Shown: in pieces, positions 32,677 to 45,500 of the stretch
Numbering within the stretch: position 1 is the stretch's first letter
Layout of the letters: every line of letters starts with the position of its first letter
Assembly (NCBI GenBank): GCA_036897095.1
Contig: JAYMSP010000066.1
Coordinates: 30,674-94,673, forward strand
DNA from: Plantago elongata
Taxonomy: Eukaryota; Streptophyta; Magnoliopsida; Lamiales; Plantaginaceae
DNA: 64,000 bases
Reading direction: 5' to 3'
Program-made: the position numbers and the translations under genes
The notes under the pieces: model-generated
Seen by the model: the letters and a program-made list of their open reading frames with translations, nothing else
Told to the model about the DNA's origin: nothing
Database searches by the model: none

Positions 32677-35641
32677 ATGGAAGATGGTACAATGAAGTGC
32701 TCGGCAAACTATGTGCCACTGACTCCCATAAGCTTCTTGGAGCGATCTGCTATCGTGTATGCTAACAGAGTTTCAGTTGTCTATGGAGATCTCAAGTTCA
32801 CCTGGAAACAGACTCATCAGAGATGTCTTCAACTCGCTTCTGCTCTCGCCGATCTTGGTATTTCTCGTGGAGATGTTGTAAGTTTTCGGAAAACTTTCGC
32901 TTTGTTAGTAACTGTCTGTTTATTTCTGTTCCTTTTCCTTTCAGTTTGATTTAGCTTTTCTAGGAGATTTGCTGCCTCTACCTTGTATAGCCATTTTCTG
33001 GTGTTATTGTTTTTATCTTTACCCATACGGATTAAAGTTGCTGAATCTCTTCATCAAAATCTTCAAAATGTTCTTGTGTACATGTGTCAGTCTAGTCTAG
33101 GTGAAAATAGAATGTATGTATGTCCAAATATTGACATGTTCAACCAAGTGTGCGTTATTTCCTGACATTTTTGCACTCTGCTTGATGTGTTTGTCTGCTT
33201 CTGATATGTTGTTGTCATTGATTTAAATACTCTATCTTATCTTTATATTTTGGATTTCTTTTTCTTGCTATATGAAATGTGACTGTGTTAGTGCCTTAGT
33301 GGACTGGTGGGGCTATATTATGATGAATCATGAAGTAAAAAAGTCAGATAAACCATTTATGCTAAAGTACAATTATGTGGAGTCTAGGGAGATAGAGACC
33401 TTAACCATGATGAGAAGATAATGAAATCCTGGATTGTATTGTATATGGGGTCTAAGAAAAGAGTCTACTTTAATGAATGTCATGTACAAACGTCCGTTTG
33501 ATAAATGATACATGAAGGGAAACAGTAACTGAGTGATAGCTATCATGGATTTGCTTCTTGGGGATGTAAAATTTACAGTGGGAGAAGCTGTTTAACAAAA
33601 CAAGTTACCAGATGTGACCTTATGCTCTGGAACACAGCTTCTCTATGTATGTCGGACATCATGTTGTTTCTGTTTCCGCTTAATTATAACGTCTAAAGCA
33701 TTTTACACCACCGAGTGAATGTAATATATGTGTATGTGTTCGACCATAATTCCATAATCATCTCAGTTTTCGTCTTTTTGGCTAGAAATCTATCAGCTAG
33801 CTATATATTGTGCTATTGTTCTTGCATTCCATTAACTTGCCTGTTAATGTTGAAGACTTAGTTCAAGTTCTGGCCCTTTTGCTGCTTAGTAGATTTCTTT
33901 TGCGCTTATCTTTTTAGCTCTATATCTCTCTAAAAAGCTTACTCTAGGTTTTTCGTCTAAAATCAGATGTATTAATCTCCTTGTAGTCATTCTCTGTATT
34001 AAATGAATGCATCTATTACCAGGTTGCCGCCTTGGCCCCTAACATACCAGCTATGTACGAGCTACATTTCGGTGTTCCAATGGCTGGGGCTGTCCTCTGC
34101 AGTCTTAACATACGCCATGATGCGTCTATGCTGTCTGTGTTGCTGAAACATTCCGAAGCTAAAGTTCTAGTTGTGGATTACCAGTTTCTTGACACAGCCA
34201 AGGGTGCACTCAAGACTCTATCACAGAAAGGCGTGAAAATTCCACGTCTAATCTTGATCCCAGAGTCTCGCATTTCATCTTTTGCATCCTATACAGTTTC
34301 GAAGCCAGATGTATTAGAATATGAGTCTTTCCTAGCAACGGGACGGACTGATTTCACGGTGGTGAGGCCGAACGACGAGTGTGATCCTATTTCTCTAAAT
34401 TACACCTCGGGCACAACTTCGAGCCCAAAAGGTGTGATTTGCAGTCATAGAGGAGCCTACCTGAATTCATTGGCTACCATTCTTCTTAATGAAATGCTGT
34501 CTATGCCTGTATTATTATGGACTGTCCCAATGTTTCACTGCAACGGCTGGTGTTTGACTTGGGGTGTGGCGGCTCAAGGTGGCGCGAACATATGCTTGAG
34601 GAATGTAACTTCTGAAGGTATATTTCATAACATAGCAACACACAGGGTCACACATATGGGTGGAGCACCAACTGTCTTGAACATGATTGCTAATGCTCCG
34701 GCTAGTGAAAAACGCCCTCTTCCAGGAAAGGTGTCGGTAATGGTAGGCGGAGCACCACCGCCTTCTCAGGTAGATATCTACGGAATGGATTGAAGCTGCT
34801 CCTTTAACTTTATTTCCGTTGAAAGCCTTGTATTTCCAACTTACAAAAACCGAATCACATAGGCTTACAATATCTACCTGAAATTACAATCTGATTGGTC
34901 TTAATGAAGATTTCATTTATACAGGTACTCTTTGAGATGGAGAAACTTGGATTCACTGTACATCACGGGTACGGCCTCACGGAGACATATGGTCCTGGAA
35001 CCATTTGCGCATGGAAACCCGAGTGGGATTCCTTACCCCCTGAGGCACGAGCCAAACTCAAGGCTCGTCAAGGATTACAGCATATTGGTATGGAAGCAAT
35101 CGACGTCAAGGATCCATCCACAATGGAGAGCGTACCAGCAGATGCCAAAACGATGGGGGAGGTGATGTTCAGAGGAAATACCGTAATGAATGGTTACTTG
35201 AAAGATGTAAAAGCAACACAAGATGCATTTAAAGGCGGGTGGTTCAGAACTGGGGACTTAGCTGTGAAACACCCTGACGGTTACCTAGAACTCAAAGACC
35301 GGTCGAAAGATATTATCATTTCTGGTGGGGAGAACATTAGTACGATAGAGGTCGAATCTGTCCTTTTCAGTCATCCAGCAGTGCTTGAAGCAGCTGTCGT
35401 GGGGAGACCGGATGACCATTGGGGTGAGACGCCTTGTGCGTTTGTTACGCTGAAAGATGGATGTGAAGCGACTGCAAAAGATATTATAGAGTACTGTCGT
35501 GACAGGCTACCGCATTACATGGCTCCTCGAACCGTTGTTTTCGAGGAGTTGCCGAAAACTTCAACTGGTAAGACACAAAAGTTTGTCTTGAGGACGAGAG
35601 CTAAAGCCATGGGTAGCCTTTCTATGACCAGCAAATTGTAG
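32677..35641 (+). CDS. AAE1-type peroxisomal acyl-CoA ligase (intact paralogue)
   Basis: Three exons, 32677-32877, 34023-34769 and 34925-35641, with phase-0 GT-AG introns give 554 residues. The exon plan equals that of the fused gene at 11.1 kb: exon 1 is the same length and exon 2 is four codons longer. All ANL motifs are present: [45 protein letters not shown] and [11 protein letters not shown]. The protein ends in Ser-Lys-Leu, a canonical PTS1, so the enzyme should be peroxisomal. The family (AAE1, butyrate- or short-chain-type ligases, with cinnamate/benzoate CoA ligases as relatives) activates carboxylic acids with ATP and CoA. The exact substrate cannot be read from the sequence. The ATG at 32677 aligns with that of the paralogue. 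This gene shows the ancestral C-terminus lost from the fused copy. Confidence 0.92.
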
Positions 35642-37161
35642 CCTTTCAGAGTACCAAGTAGGCAATAAGGCAAGTCCACTTGATTCGTCTGGCAAATTGT
35701 AGCCTAAGTACCAAGTACACTTGATTCAGTTTGATCATGTAATACAAGAGAAATGGAGAAGATTGTTCCTTACAAGTTTACTTTTAGAATCATTTAAAAA
35801 TTCTCATATAAACAATGTGGGAGATATGTGTGGCTATGAAAAGCCATATAGAGAGCATTTTAGTTTTGTAGTCATTGAATACCCTTTAATTCAACTTAAT
35901 GATCTCTTTCATCATGTGAAGAATAATCAGCTGGAAGATAAAGTAGAAAACAGTGAGGATTGGTCGTGTGAGTTCATTGTTTACCGCTCCTAGGCCACTT
36001 ACCTTTGCGCCATTGTTAAAACTTGTGGAAGTAAAAGGTTTCGTAAGAGGTCTCCGAGAGTCTTGCAATATTATATATTGATTGTATAGTGTTGTATGTA
36101 AATGGTATAATTTATGTATTTACAATTTATATATTGTAATATACTAATTGTATTGCTGAATATTTCTGTGTAGAACATTTTCGTACTCCCTGAAAAGTTT
36201 CTCTTGTTAAAGTAAGTCTAAAAAATACGGAGAAAAAATAAATTGCAAATTACGTCTAAAATTAAGTTATAATAACAGGTCATATTAATAAACACACCAA
36301 CAAAGTGAAGGATATTGCCGAACAATGTTAATACAAATGTGAACTAGTTAGAATATTGCAACAAACGGTACCTAGTTGTCATTATTGACACAATGCCCTG
36401 AAACTCGAGTAATGGCAAGTCCAGATTTAACTGTATTCACTATTCACGTTTATTTATAAGTTTGCATATATCTAAGGTCTTGATGTAAATTTCCATTTCT
36501 TTGCAATGCATCTCAAAATTAAATAATCTAATAATCAAGGTCCAGGGAGGTAAAATGCTCATGTCAACTGGTAGATGTACATTTATGAATCAAATACTCC
36601 ATGAAGGACTTATTTATTAGCATTGGTCAAGAGTAGTAGTGGTCCTGCTCCTACCATAGTAAAATTTACACATTCTAATTTTAGGGATTTGTTAAATATC
36701 AAATTAACTAGTTAGTTGAATTATTTGATTATTATAAATACATATATTATATACTAGTATGTAATTAATAACCCTGTAGATGTATATAATGGTAAATTCT
36801 AACATTGATTAAGTTCTATTCCATTAGATCGAACTTTATTAGTAAAAAATTAAAGAAAAAAGAAATCAGATAATGAATATATACATCGTCTTTTTTAATC
36901 TCTTTTTAATTTTCTATAAAAAAATATCATTTGCTTATCAATCCAGGTATCTATTATGGTCATGTTATTATTACTTATAAAGCAATACTGTATAAATGAA
37001 TAAATTGCATATAGTCATAAAAAATTTTGATCCCAACTCGGGACCAGTTATAAATAAGAATAAATTTCACATTGTCATATTTTATTATTTTCTCCGATCC
37101 CGCTTTAAGTAATTATACCTCCTTATAATAATAAGTGATATAATATTCAATAATATATATA

Positions 37162-37196
<35 letters not shown>

Positions 37197-37990
37197 TTTT
37201 TATTATGAAATTTAAAATGTAAAATACTTATATAAAATTTTGTGATAGTAATTTGAATTTTTCAGTGGTAAATTTGTCATTTAGCTTCCGTGTAATTAGT
37301 AGTTCATCTATATATGAACCTTCTTGTTGGACAAAAACATCTCTAACTTGTCTCAAGTTAGTATTAGTAATTGTATTCAATAAATATAGCATTTAAGTTA
37401 TGTACATTATATAATTATGAAAAATATATTTTTAATATCAATTTCTACTTAGGAATAAATTTTATATAAAAAAATATTTTTCGGATTATGATATGATCGT
37501 ATGTAGTTTTTATTGTAATAAGTTAATTATTGATAAATTACGACAAGTCTATATTAGCAACTAAATTAGGTTAACAACTACTTAAGTTGCCATAATTTAT
37601 AATTGTACTAGTAAGTTGAAAATGTTTATTTACCACTTCAAAATCTTAAATGGGTAAAATAATTCTTTAAAAGAGAGAATTTTAGGATTATGAACACTTA
37701 ACTTACTTAAACTAAAAATATCAAAAATTATACCTTTACAGTTTAATTTAATTGTATTTTTGTCTAAAACCACATAAAAATTCAATTCAAATTTATACAA
37801 TGTCAACTTCAGATCTATACAATTATTTTGGCAGATGAACAATTAATTTATCAACGCCATTAAAAAAAGAAAGAAAGAATGAATAAAAATCAAGTGTTTA
37901 AGAAGTACAAATGCAGCTCAATATTTGAAGAAACGAAAAGCAACTTCTTTTTCTTCTTCTTCAACTGAAATAACTTCCACTTTTCCATTC
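35642..37990. other. Gene-free AT-rich DNA
   Basis: Begins with the AAE 3' UTR, in which gcaaattgtagcct occurs twice (35630 and 35692). The open frame at 35721-35993 has no known features. The rest is AT-rich with a (TG)n run. No gene is supported. Confidence 0.5.
37164..37195. repeat. (TG)n microsatellite
   Basis: About 15 consecutive TG/GT units. Confidence 0.9.
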
Positions 37991-38847
37991 CCATTTCCTC
38001 AATTCACCAAACCCTAACACCGCGATTCTCATTTTCTGGATTTCACAACACACACTATATATGCAGTTGAGTCCACAACGTGTAATTTGAGTATGTAGAT
38101 GTGCGGATCACATGCAATTCACGTTATTGATAGCTCAGCATTGTGGACCGATCTGTTTCAAACTGAATATCACGCCAAAAGCTCTGTTGCGGAATTTCTG
38201 AGAGGTGCGTTTCTCATGCTTCTCTTTTTAATCGGTGTTGGTTTTTTGTGTGTGAGTAAGTGTTGTTAGATCTGCAATTTGGTGAGTGATTCACTCTGAT
38301 TTGGTGAATTCATTGTGATCTAGTGAAATTGGGGTTCTTCGGATTGGAGATCTGGTAATGTGGGTTTTATATTGTTAGTTGAGTTCATAAGATCTGTTTC
38401 CTCCCTAGTTTAAGATTAGCTTTTCTGATTGAGTATTTGAGTATTTGTTGTTTAGTTTCATGATTGAGTGGATGTTATTTGATTTTGGTACTGTTACATT
38501 GATTGTGTGAAATAAGTAGTGGTTTAATGATTTAAGCTATTTTGGAAAATTGCTGCTTCTGTGCATTCTGATCAAACAATTTAAACTCATGATTTTGAAT
38601 TGAATGTTGCTGTGTAATCGCATCTATCTACACCAATTCTAGTATTGGGTGTAGACTCTGCCTTCCGTGTGCACGAGCTTACCATAAAGTCTTCATTGAC
38701 AGCTAGCTAATGCTGATGCAAAAATGAATAACTTTGTTGCTTCAGGAACTTCTGAATCAGAAGTTCTGATGCTGCACATGTTTAGATTGAGTCATTGAGA
38801 ACTAACTTTTTAAACATTGGTGCAGGTATATGAATAGAATAACACAA

Positions 38848-41386
38848 ATGGCGCCTTCAAGCAAAGCTGATAAGAAGGCTACACTGGATGCAGCTGCATG
38901 GATGTTCAATGTAGTCACTTCAGTTGGAATTATTATTGTCAACAAGGCATTGATGGCTACATATGGGTTCAGCTTTGGTAAGTATGCTAAATTTTGTGGG
39001 CAAAGTTGGATCTTAGATTTATTCATGAAACCCTATCACATTTGTTAGTAATGTAAATTTGCTTGTAATTGCTTAGAAGATCAGACATTTAATTTCTGAA
39101 GGGGCCAGGGATCCCATGAATTATATTGAATGGCTACCTTAGAGAAGCCAAGTAGGTACATACCGTTTAAGTGAATTCGGTGGAATTTACTTTCCAATCC
39201 TTAATCTACTTTTTTTTTTATTTAAGGCATTAGAGTGAATCATGTTCTCCAGATATCAATATCTAAACTGAAAGCAAACAATATACACCTGCAAGATTGG
39301 AAGAAAATTTTGTTTTTATCTTTTGAGCCTTTCGAATGTTAAAGGAGAATCAGCTATGTGGAGCAATTTGGTTCAATTACTAAAAGATATCTTAATGGTT
39401 TACTTTTGCACAACATGTGCATTACTTACACCCGGAAAAGATAACTGTACCTAGGTGCATCCCGGTATACAGACTTTTGAGACTGTAGTTTACTTGATAC
39501 ATATTGCTTAATGTTGTATTTCCATTTCAACATTATTTTATTTCAATCCGTACAATTTTTGCAATCTGTGCAGCTACAACATTGACTGGTATGCATTTTA
39601 TAACAACAACCTTGATGACGGCCGTTCTTAGGTGGCTTGGTTACATCCAACCTTCTCATCTACCTATTCCAGAGCTGCTGAAATTTGTTCTATTTGCGAA
39701 CTTCTCTATTGTTGGGATGAATGTTAGTTTGATGTGGAATTCAGTGGGATTCTACCAGGTAAGAACTGTGAATATTTAAAATTCCAGAAGTAATATAAAT
39801 AGTTGCCAAGTTCAAGTTTATCAAGTTGACTTTGATTGTATCTTGTTTGCTGTCAGATTGCAAAACTAAGTATGATCCCTGTTTCCTGCTTATTGGAAAT
39901 TGTGTTAGACAAGATCCGGTACTCTAGAGATACCAAGCTCAGTATTGGAATTGTTCTTCTTGGGGTTGCTGTCTGTACAGTGACTGATGTCAGTGTAAAT
40001 ACCAAAGGATTTGTTGCTGCTTTCATCGCAGTTTGGAGTACAGCGATGCAGCAGTATGTAAGTTTCCCTCAATAATCGACTCACATCAAGAATTCCTTTG
40101 CTCATAAAAGTATAAGTTACGTTTACTGTGTCGGGCAAATTTGCTCAACTTACAGTTAAAGTAATAGGTGGTGTTGACACTATTCATAATCACTACTTTT
40201 GATGCCACACCAAAAAAGAAGATAGTCTACCAGCTATTGTGAGCATATGTAATAGTGCAACTTGCCATTTTTTTTTTACAACTAATTGAATCAAGTAATC
40301 TCAGGCTGTGTGATGTGTGACAATTGGCTATTAGCAATCGTTTTCTCTTCTAGTCCTGCAACTTTTTTCTCAACTAATTGAAGGCAATACTAATATATAA
40401 TGTGAACTTGCAGTATGTTCATTACCTTCAGAGAAAGTATTCACTTAGCTCTTTCAATCTACTGGGTCATACTGCACCTGCTCAGGCTGCATCACTACTA
40501 TTGATAGGCCCCTTTCTGGATTATTGGTTGACGGGCAATAGAATTGATGCCTATGAATTCAGTTTTGCATCTGCGGTAAGTGATTACATATGTTGTGGAG
40601 TTCACATCTTTCATCTAGTATCATAAACACATTTTAAGTTCTGTTTCTATTTAATATGCTGATAAGATCTGTTAAAGAAAATAATTTCATTTTATACACA
40701 TCAGTGTATTACTTGTGTTGGGTAGTTCCTTCAACAGTTAGGAGTTTCTCGGTTTGACTATATGAAAGCAGTACCATCTGCCCAACTGACTAGAAGTTTG
40801 TTATTGCTACCCTGATTTTTTTCTTCTACATGTGTAAATCCACGTGCAAGTGTGTGTAACCAAAGCTTCCATTTAGACCACTTAACTGGAGAAACATGTT
40901 CCATTCATTGATGGTAGAAAAAGTGACAGGCTGCAGGAATGCGTGTATGTTGACTAGGCCATATTAGCTATGCGTCAGTTACCTTTGTCATTGCATCATT
41001 CTGCAAAATTAGATTTTCATAGCACTGTTGCAGTGTTGCTTATAATTTTTCTTCTTATATAGGTCTTCACAGTCCTCTCATGCACAATTGCAGTTGGAAC
41101 GAACCTAAGTCAGTTCATCTGCATAGGCAGATTCACTGCAGTTTCATTTCAAGTCCTTGGCCACATGAAAACTATCCTTGTACTGGTACTAGGATTCTTA
41201 TTTTTTGGGAAAGAGGGTCTCAATTTACAAGTGGTTATTGGCATGATCATAGCTGTTATTGGAATGGTATGGTACGGCAATGCATCGTCAAAACCCGGTG
41301 GTAAAGAGCGACGTAGCCCGCTTCCAAGAAGTCAGCCAAAGCATGGGGGATCGCCTGATTCTTCTGAAGTTGATGACAAGGTATAA
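38848..41386 (+). CDS. UDP-rhamnose/UDP-galactose transporter (URGT type)
   Basis: Five coding exons, 38848-38977, 39574-39758, 39857-40057, 40414-40575 and 41063-41386, give 333 residues. A non-coding first exon appears to end at 38204 (gagag/gtgcg) and rejoin at 38826. The protein is an NST-KT/triose-phosphate-translocator-type carrier with about ten membrane helices. Diagnostic stretches are [69 protein letters not shown] and the KPGGKERRS tail. These match my memory of Arabidopsis URGT1/URGT2, Golgi antiporters that bring UDP-rhamnose and UDP-galactose into the lumen for pectin synthesis in exchange for UMP. The start at 38848 is chosen over the in-frame ATG at 38830 because the family begins near there; the upstream one would add six residues. 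It converges with GIGANTEA. Confidence 0.88.
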
Positions 41387-42567
41387 TACACTTTTCTGCA
41401 GTTGATGTCTAGCATAGAAATGTTACACGGCTGATGCCCAGGATTTAAAAAGGTCTGAATATCGAGACAGTGCAGTTCCTAATCAATTATTTGTGGAGTC
41501 ATCTGAATTTTGTAATTCTTTCTGGTGGGGATGGATTACTTGATATAAGGGTTTGTTGTATCATCACCCTGATAGTTCCAATTTTAGCCCCATATCATCA
41601 TAATTTATAGTGATAAATTAAAATTTTGTTTCTTATATTTTACCTTTGTACAAGTGTTGTTCTTTTCATTGTCCTGAGCACATTGATGTTATTTAATTCA
41701 AGCACTTACGAGTTTATGTGGCACTCTTGTTGAAATATGTGCTCTATCTCTGAGATTGCACCGGGGTTTATCAGTTTCTAGAACTGCAGCATCAAGAACA
41801 GGTATGGAATAACTCCGTCCCACAAGCTCTACTAGAACTAGCTCTTTGTTAATGCCGGCGATTTTAATGCTATTTTGGATCCTTCTGAAAAGGTGGGTGG
41901 TAATAGAGAAAGTATAACTCTTATGAATAAAATTCTGTAGCTGTCTGGCAAATTGCAATCGTATTGATTTAGTTTTTTGGCAATCTTTTTACCCTGGATG
42001 ATCGGTGCTTTGGGGGTAGGTTAGATAGAGCTTGTGGTTGTGGCAATTAATTATGGTTAAATCTTGGACTCGAAATTCCTAGACAGTTTCCGTTTGAAAA
42101 GCCCCGATTGCCTTGTAAAGTTTGAACTTGAAGACACCTTTCGTGTTCGGCCCAATTAAGGGGTTATAATAAGTTATAAGTATGCTTATTAAGCTTTAAG
42201 TATGTCTTGGTCTTACAAAAATGTGTTTATGCCATTTAGACAAGTATCTTTGTCGATGGAGTGCACCATTTAGTACTTCATGATCAACAGCAATATTACT
42301 CACTTCCTCACAAAACAAATGACATACGTACTTATTTAAACAAGAGATTAAGGTGTGAAGGATCACAAGTCATGTAAAAGAAAGAAAAAGTGAACACATT
42401 GAGTATGAAGTATTATTGCCCCAGACGAACATAAACACGTAATCAGCCAAAAATAAAAAAAAGTATTTGCAGCTCTATGTACCACCCACCAATCACCTTG
42501 TCCATAATGACTATTAACAAAACAGTACAAGCATCTAATAAAGCAGCAACTTTTCAAACCATTTTTT
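41387..42567. other. Intergenic, convergent 3' regions of URGT and GIGANTEA
   Basis: Includes both 3' UTRs. No gene or clear element is seen. Confidence 0.5.
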
Positions 42568-45500
42568 TCAAATGGAGATGGCGCAACCCAACTCCTTAGC
42601 AGCCGTGACAACAAATCCAATAGGTAGGGAAGTTGAGATTCGACTGTGAGCTTCCCATGTAAGACACTTCTCGATATCAGCTAGCCAATCTGTGATGCCT
42701 GTATTTAAGTACTGATAATGTGAACTACGAGCAACATTGTGATCCCCAGCTGGTTGAGAACTTGATTTTGCTGAACCAGAATCTAGAATAGCACGAAGCA
42801 CTGAGGTGCTAAGAGCACGAACATGAGCACTAGGATGAGAAACACAGCGCACTGTAGCAGGGAGGCGACACTGTTTGTGACAATACAAATGGTAGTAATT
42901 AGTTTATGATTGACAGACCAAGAAAAATAGCATAAAAGTCCATCAAAACTTCTTGGATTGCAACATAGGAGTATCATTTTTTGTTCTGTAACTTTCCCTA
43001 GATACACCCCTACACATTACTAGCACATTTCTCCTGAGAAGCAGAAGCTCTGCAACACAAAATCCCTTTCTTTCCAAGTATGAAAGATACTTTTCCACCA
43101 AAACTTTCTATATCTGATAAAAAGATGTTTCTGCATAGATGGTTTAAAACCACATGAGATTTTTGCGCAAAGGACAAGGGGAAATTTAGTCCCTATGAAC
43201 ATATAAAGCTACAGCCAGAGATTCTTTTTCATGAATCATGATTATGGGCTCAACACCTCAATTATGTTCTTCTGTCTAAGAAACATATTTGCATGCATGC
43301 ATGCATCTAGTGCTGAAAATGCAGATAGATTATGTGCTATGAACTATGAAAGTTAGGGAGCTACTTTTACCTTCAAAAGGTTGAAAAGGCCATCTGCAAC
43401 CATATTACCTGAATCTCCCCATCCAAGCACCGGTTGAACTGCTCTAGCTGTTGCTTCCAATAGCTAGGTATAAAAAAACATATAAGATGGTATATGAGTT
43501 TCAATTTCAACTACAAGAAGGTAAGGAATAAAAAAAGAAAGGATGATTTACAGAGACAGAAGTCAGAAAAGTTTACCTCCAGTTGTGGTACAGTGCAGGC
43601 TTCTCCATCGACAAGCATACCATCTGTTGCACGGAGGAGAACGTCTGATGCGCTAGCAAGAATCATCAATGATTCTGGGGTGTCATGGTTTCTCATTAAC
43701 TCAACAATCACTTTTACGATTCGCTGATTGATTGTCCACATCTTTTGACCAAGATCATCGTCCTTAGCAATCCAAGGTTTTAATTCCTTCTCCGCCTAAA
43801 ATAATAAGCACCCGGAGAAGTTATGAAGTGGCTATAGATACAAAAAAACAATGACTATTTCATTATACTACCTCCATCCAATTGGATCCTATACATTTTC
43901 TATTCCCGTTCGTCCCACTGGATTCTATACCTTTTTTTCTACAAAATTTACCTCAAGTCTGTATTAGTGGGAGCTACCACTAAATCGTCTGTATTAGTGG
44001 GCCCTACCACTAAATCAATTAACACTCGTACTACAAACCTTACCAAAAGCAAACGTATAGATCCAAAGGGGCGGAGGGAGTAGTATATTAAAGATATATG
44101 GAGTAACTTTTAAGTGCACAAAAGCAGAATTAAAATCTTTTCCAGTATGCAAGTCGAGCAAAATAAAATCTGAACCTGCAGAACAACAGCTGTGGCAGCT
44201 TTTGCTGGTGATGCTGATACCACTTTACAGAGTGCATCGGCCACCTGCACAATTTTACTAAAAGAACTAAGGGTCTCATTGTTTGACTGCGTAAAGCATA
44301 TATCACATATTACTTGTGAATATAGAAAAAAACATTACCATCCAAAATGGCATCCGTACATGAATACATTATATAAACAAATAAATAAAGAGAAATAAAC
44401 CAGGAAGCACTAGTCAAGCAAAAATATTTGGAAGGATTGGAAAGAAGAGAACTGCATGTTCATTGAAATATTTTTGCGGATACCAAAACAAGCCAAATTT
44501 AATGCAACATTCAACACAAGAATTCATTTAAAGACATCAGTCTGAAACTCAACAAAATCAAACAAGTTGAGGATAAGCACCACCCATATTAGTGGCGTCA
44601 AAACACTTGGCAAAGTAACTTGGATGCATTTTGTTTAATCATTATCTCGAGGTTTTACCCCTCGACTAAAGCAGCTTAAATACAAAAACACAGGATATGA
44701 AGTTCTTAGCTGTTCTTTGAGTCAAGTACATCTACTGATCTACACATCCTCATATAGGAGTCATAAATTTGTTTGTTTGTATAGCATTAGCAAGAAATTA
44801 AATGTAAACGAATGTTCAAAGTTTTGCAGACATGATAAAGATGCATATGATTACCTGCCTCCACCCTTGATGTGCAGATGTGCTTGCAGCTCTTAGCTGT
44901 GTTTCAGGTGATACTATCAATTTGTGCCAGAGCAATGAAACAACTGAAAAGCATAGCTCTTGTTTTTCTGCAAGGACAGATCCAAGGACAAGCTGCGTGC
45001 TGCAACTGACAGCCGTGTGCCTATCCATTGTCAAAAAGTTGGCCAGATCTGAAGCGTCTACAGGGATACTTGTTATTCCTTTGCCCATCATACACCTTTC
45101 GGCCTCATGGGAAACAGGCTTCTCACCAGTGGGTAAAGCTTCTGTGCCAAGAATATGTTCAGATGGCAATGAAGAAGACTGGCCAGATTCCAGAAGATGG
45201 CAGCTGCGAGTATTTTGTTTATTTTCATGAGATGGTGTCTCCCTCAATAATGGAGTATGCAGTAGGTGTGCCTCCATTGGTTCTGCTTTATTTACTATGG
45301 AAGCAACAACTTTGCTATGAAGATCAATTAGATTGTGAAGGGAAGATGCCCTGGAGTGAATTTCGTTGTCCCACTTGCACCTTATCAGGATGGCAAGCGC
45401 ACGCAAGCATGCCTTAGAGCGTCTAAATAGATCAGAGACATGAGCTGCAACCATAGCAGCAGCCACAATTTCATTCGAACTGCAACTCCAAGATGTGCCA

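Noticed and set aside
35721-35993. Open frame of 90 codons after the intact AAE gene
   Set aside because: No recognised family; it lies in probable 3' UTR and spacer DNA.
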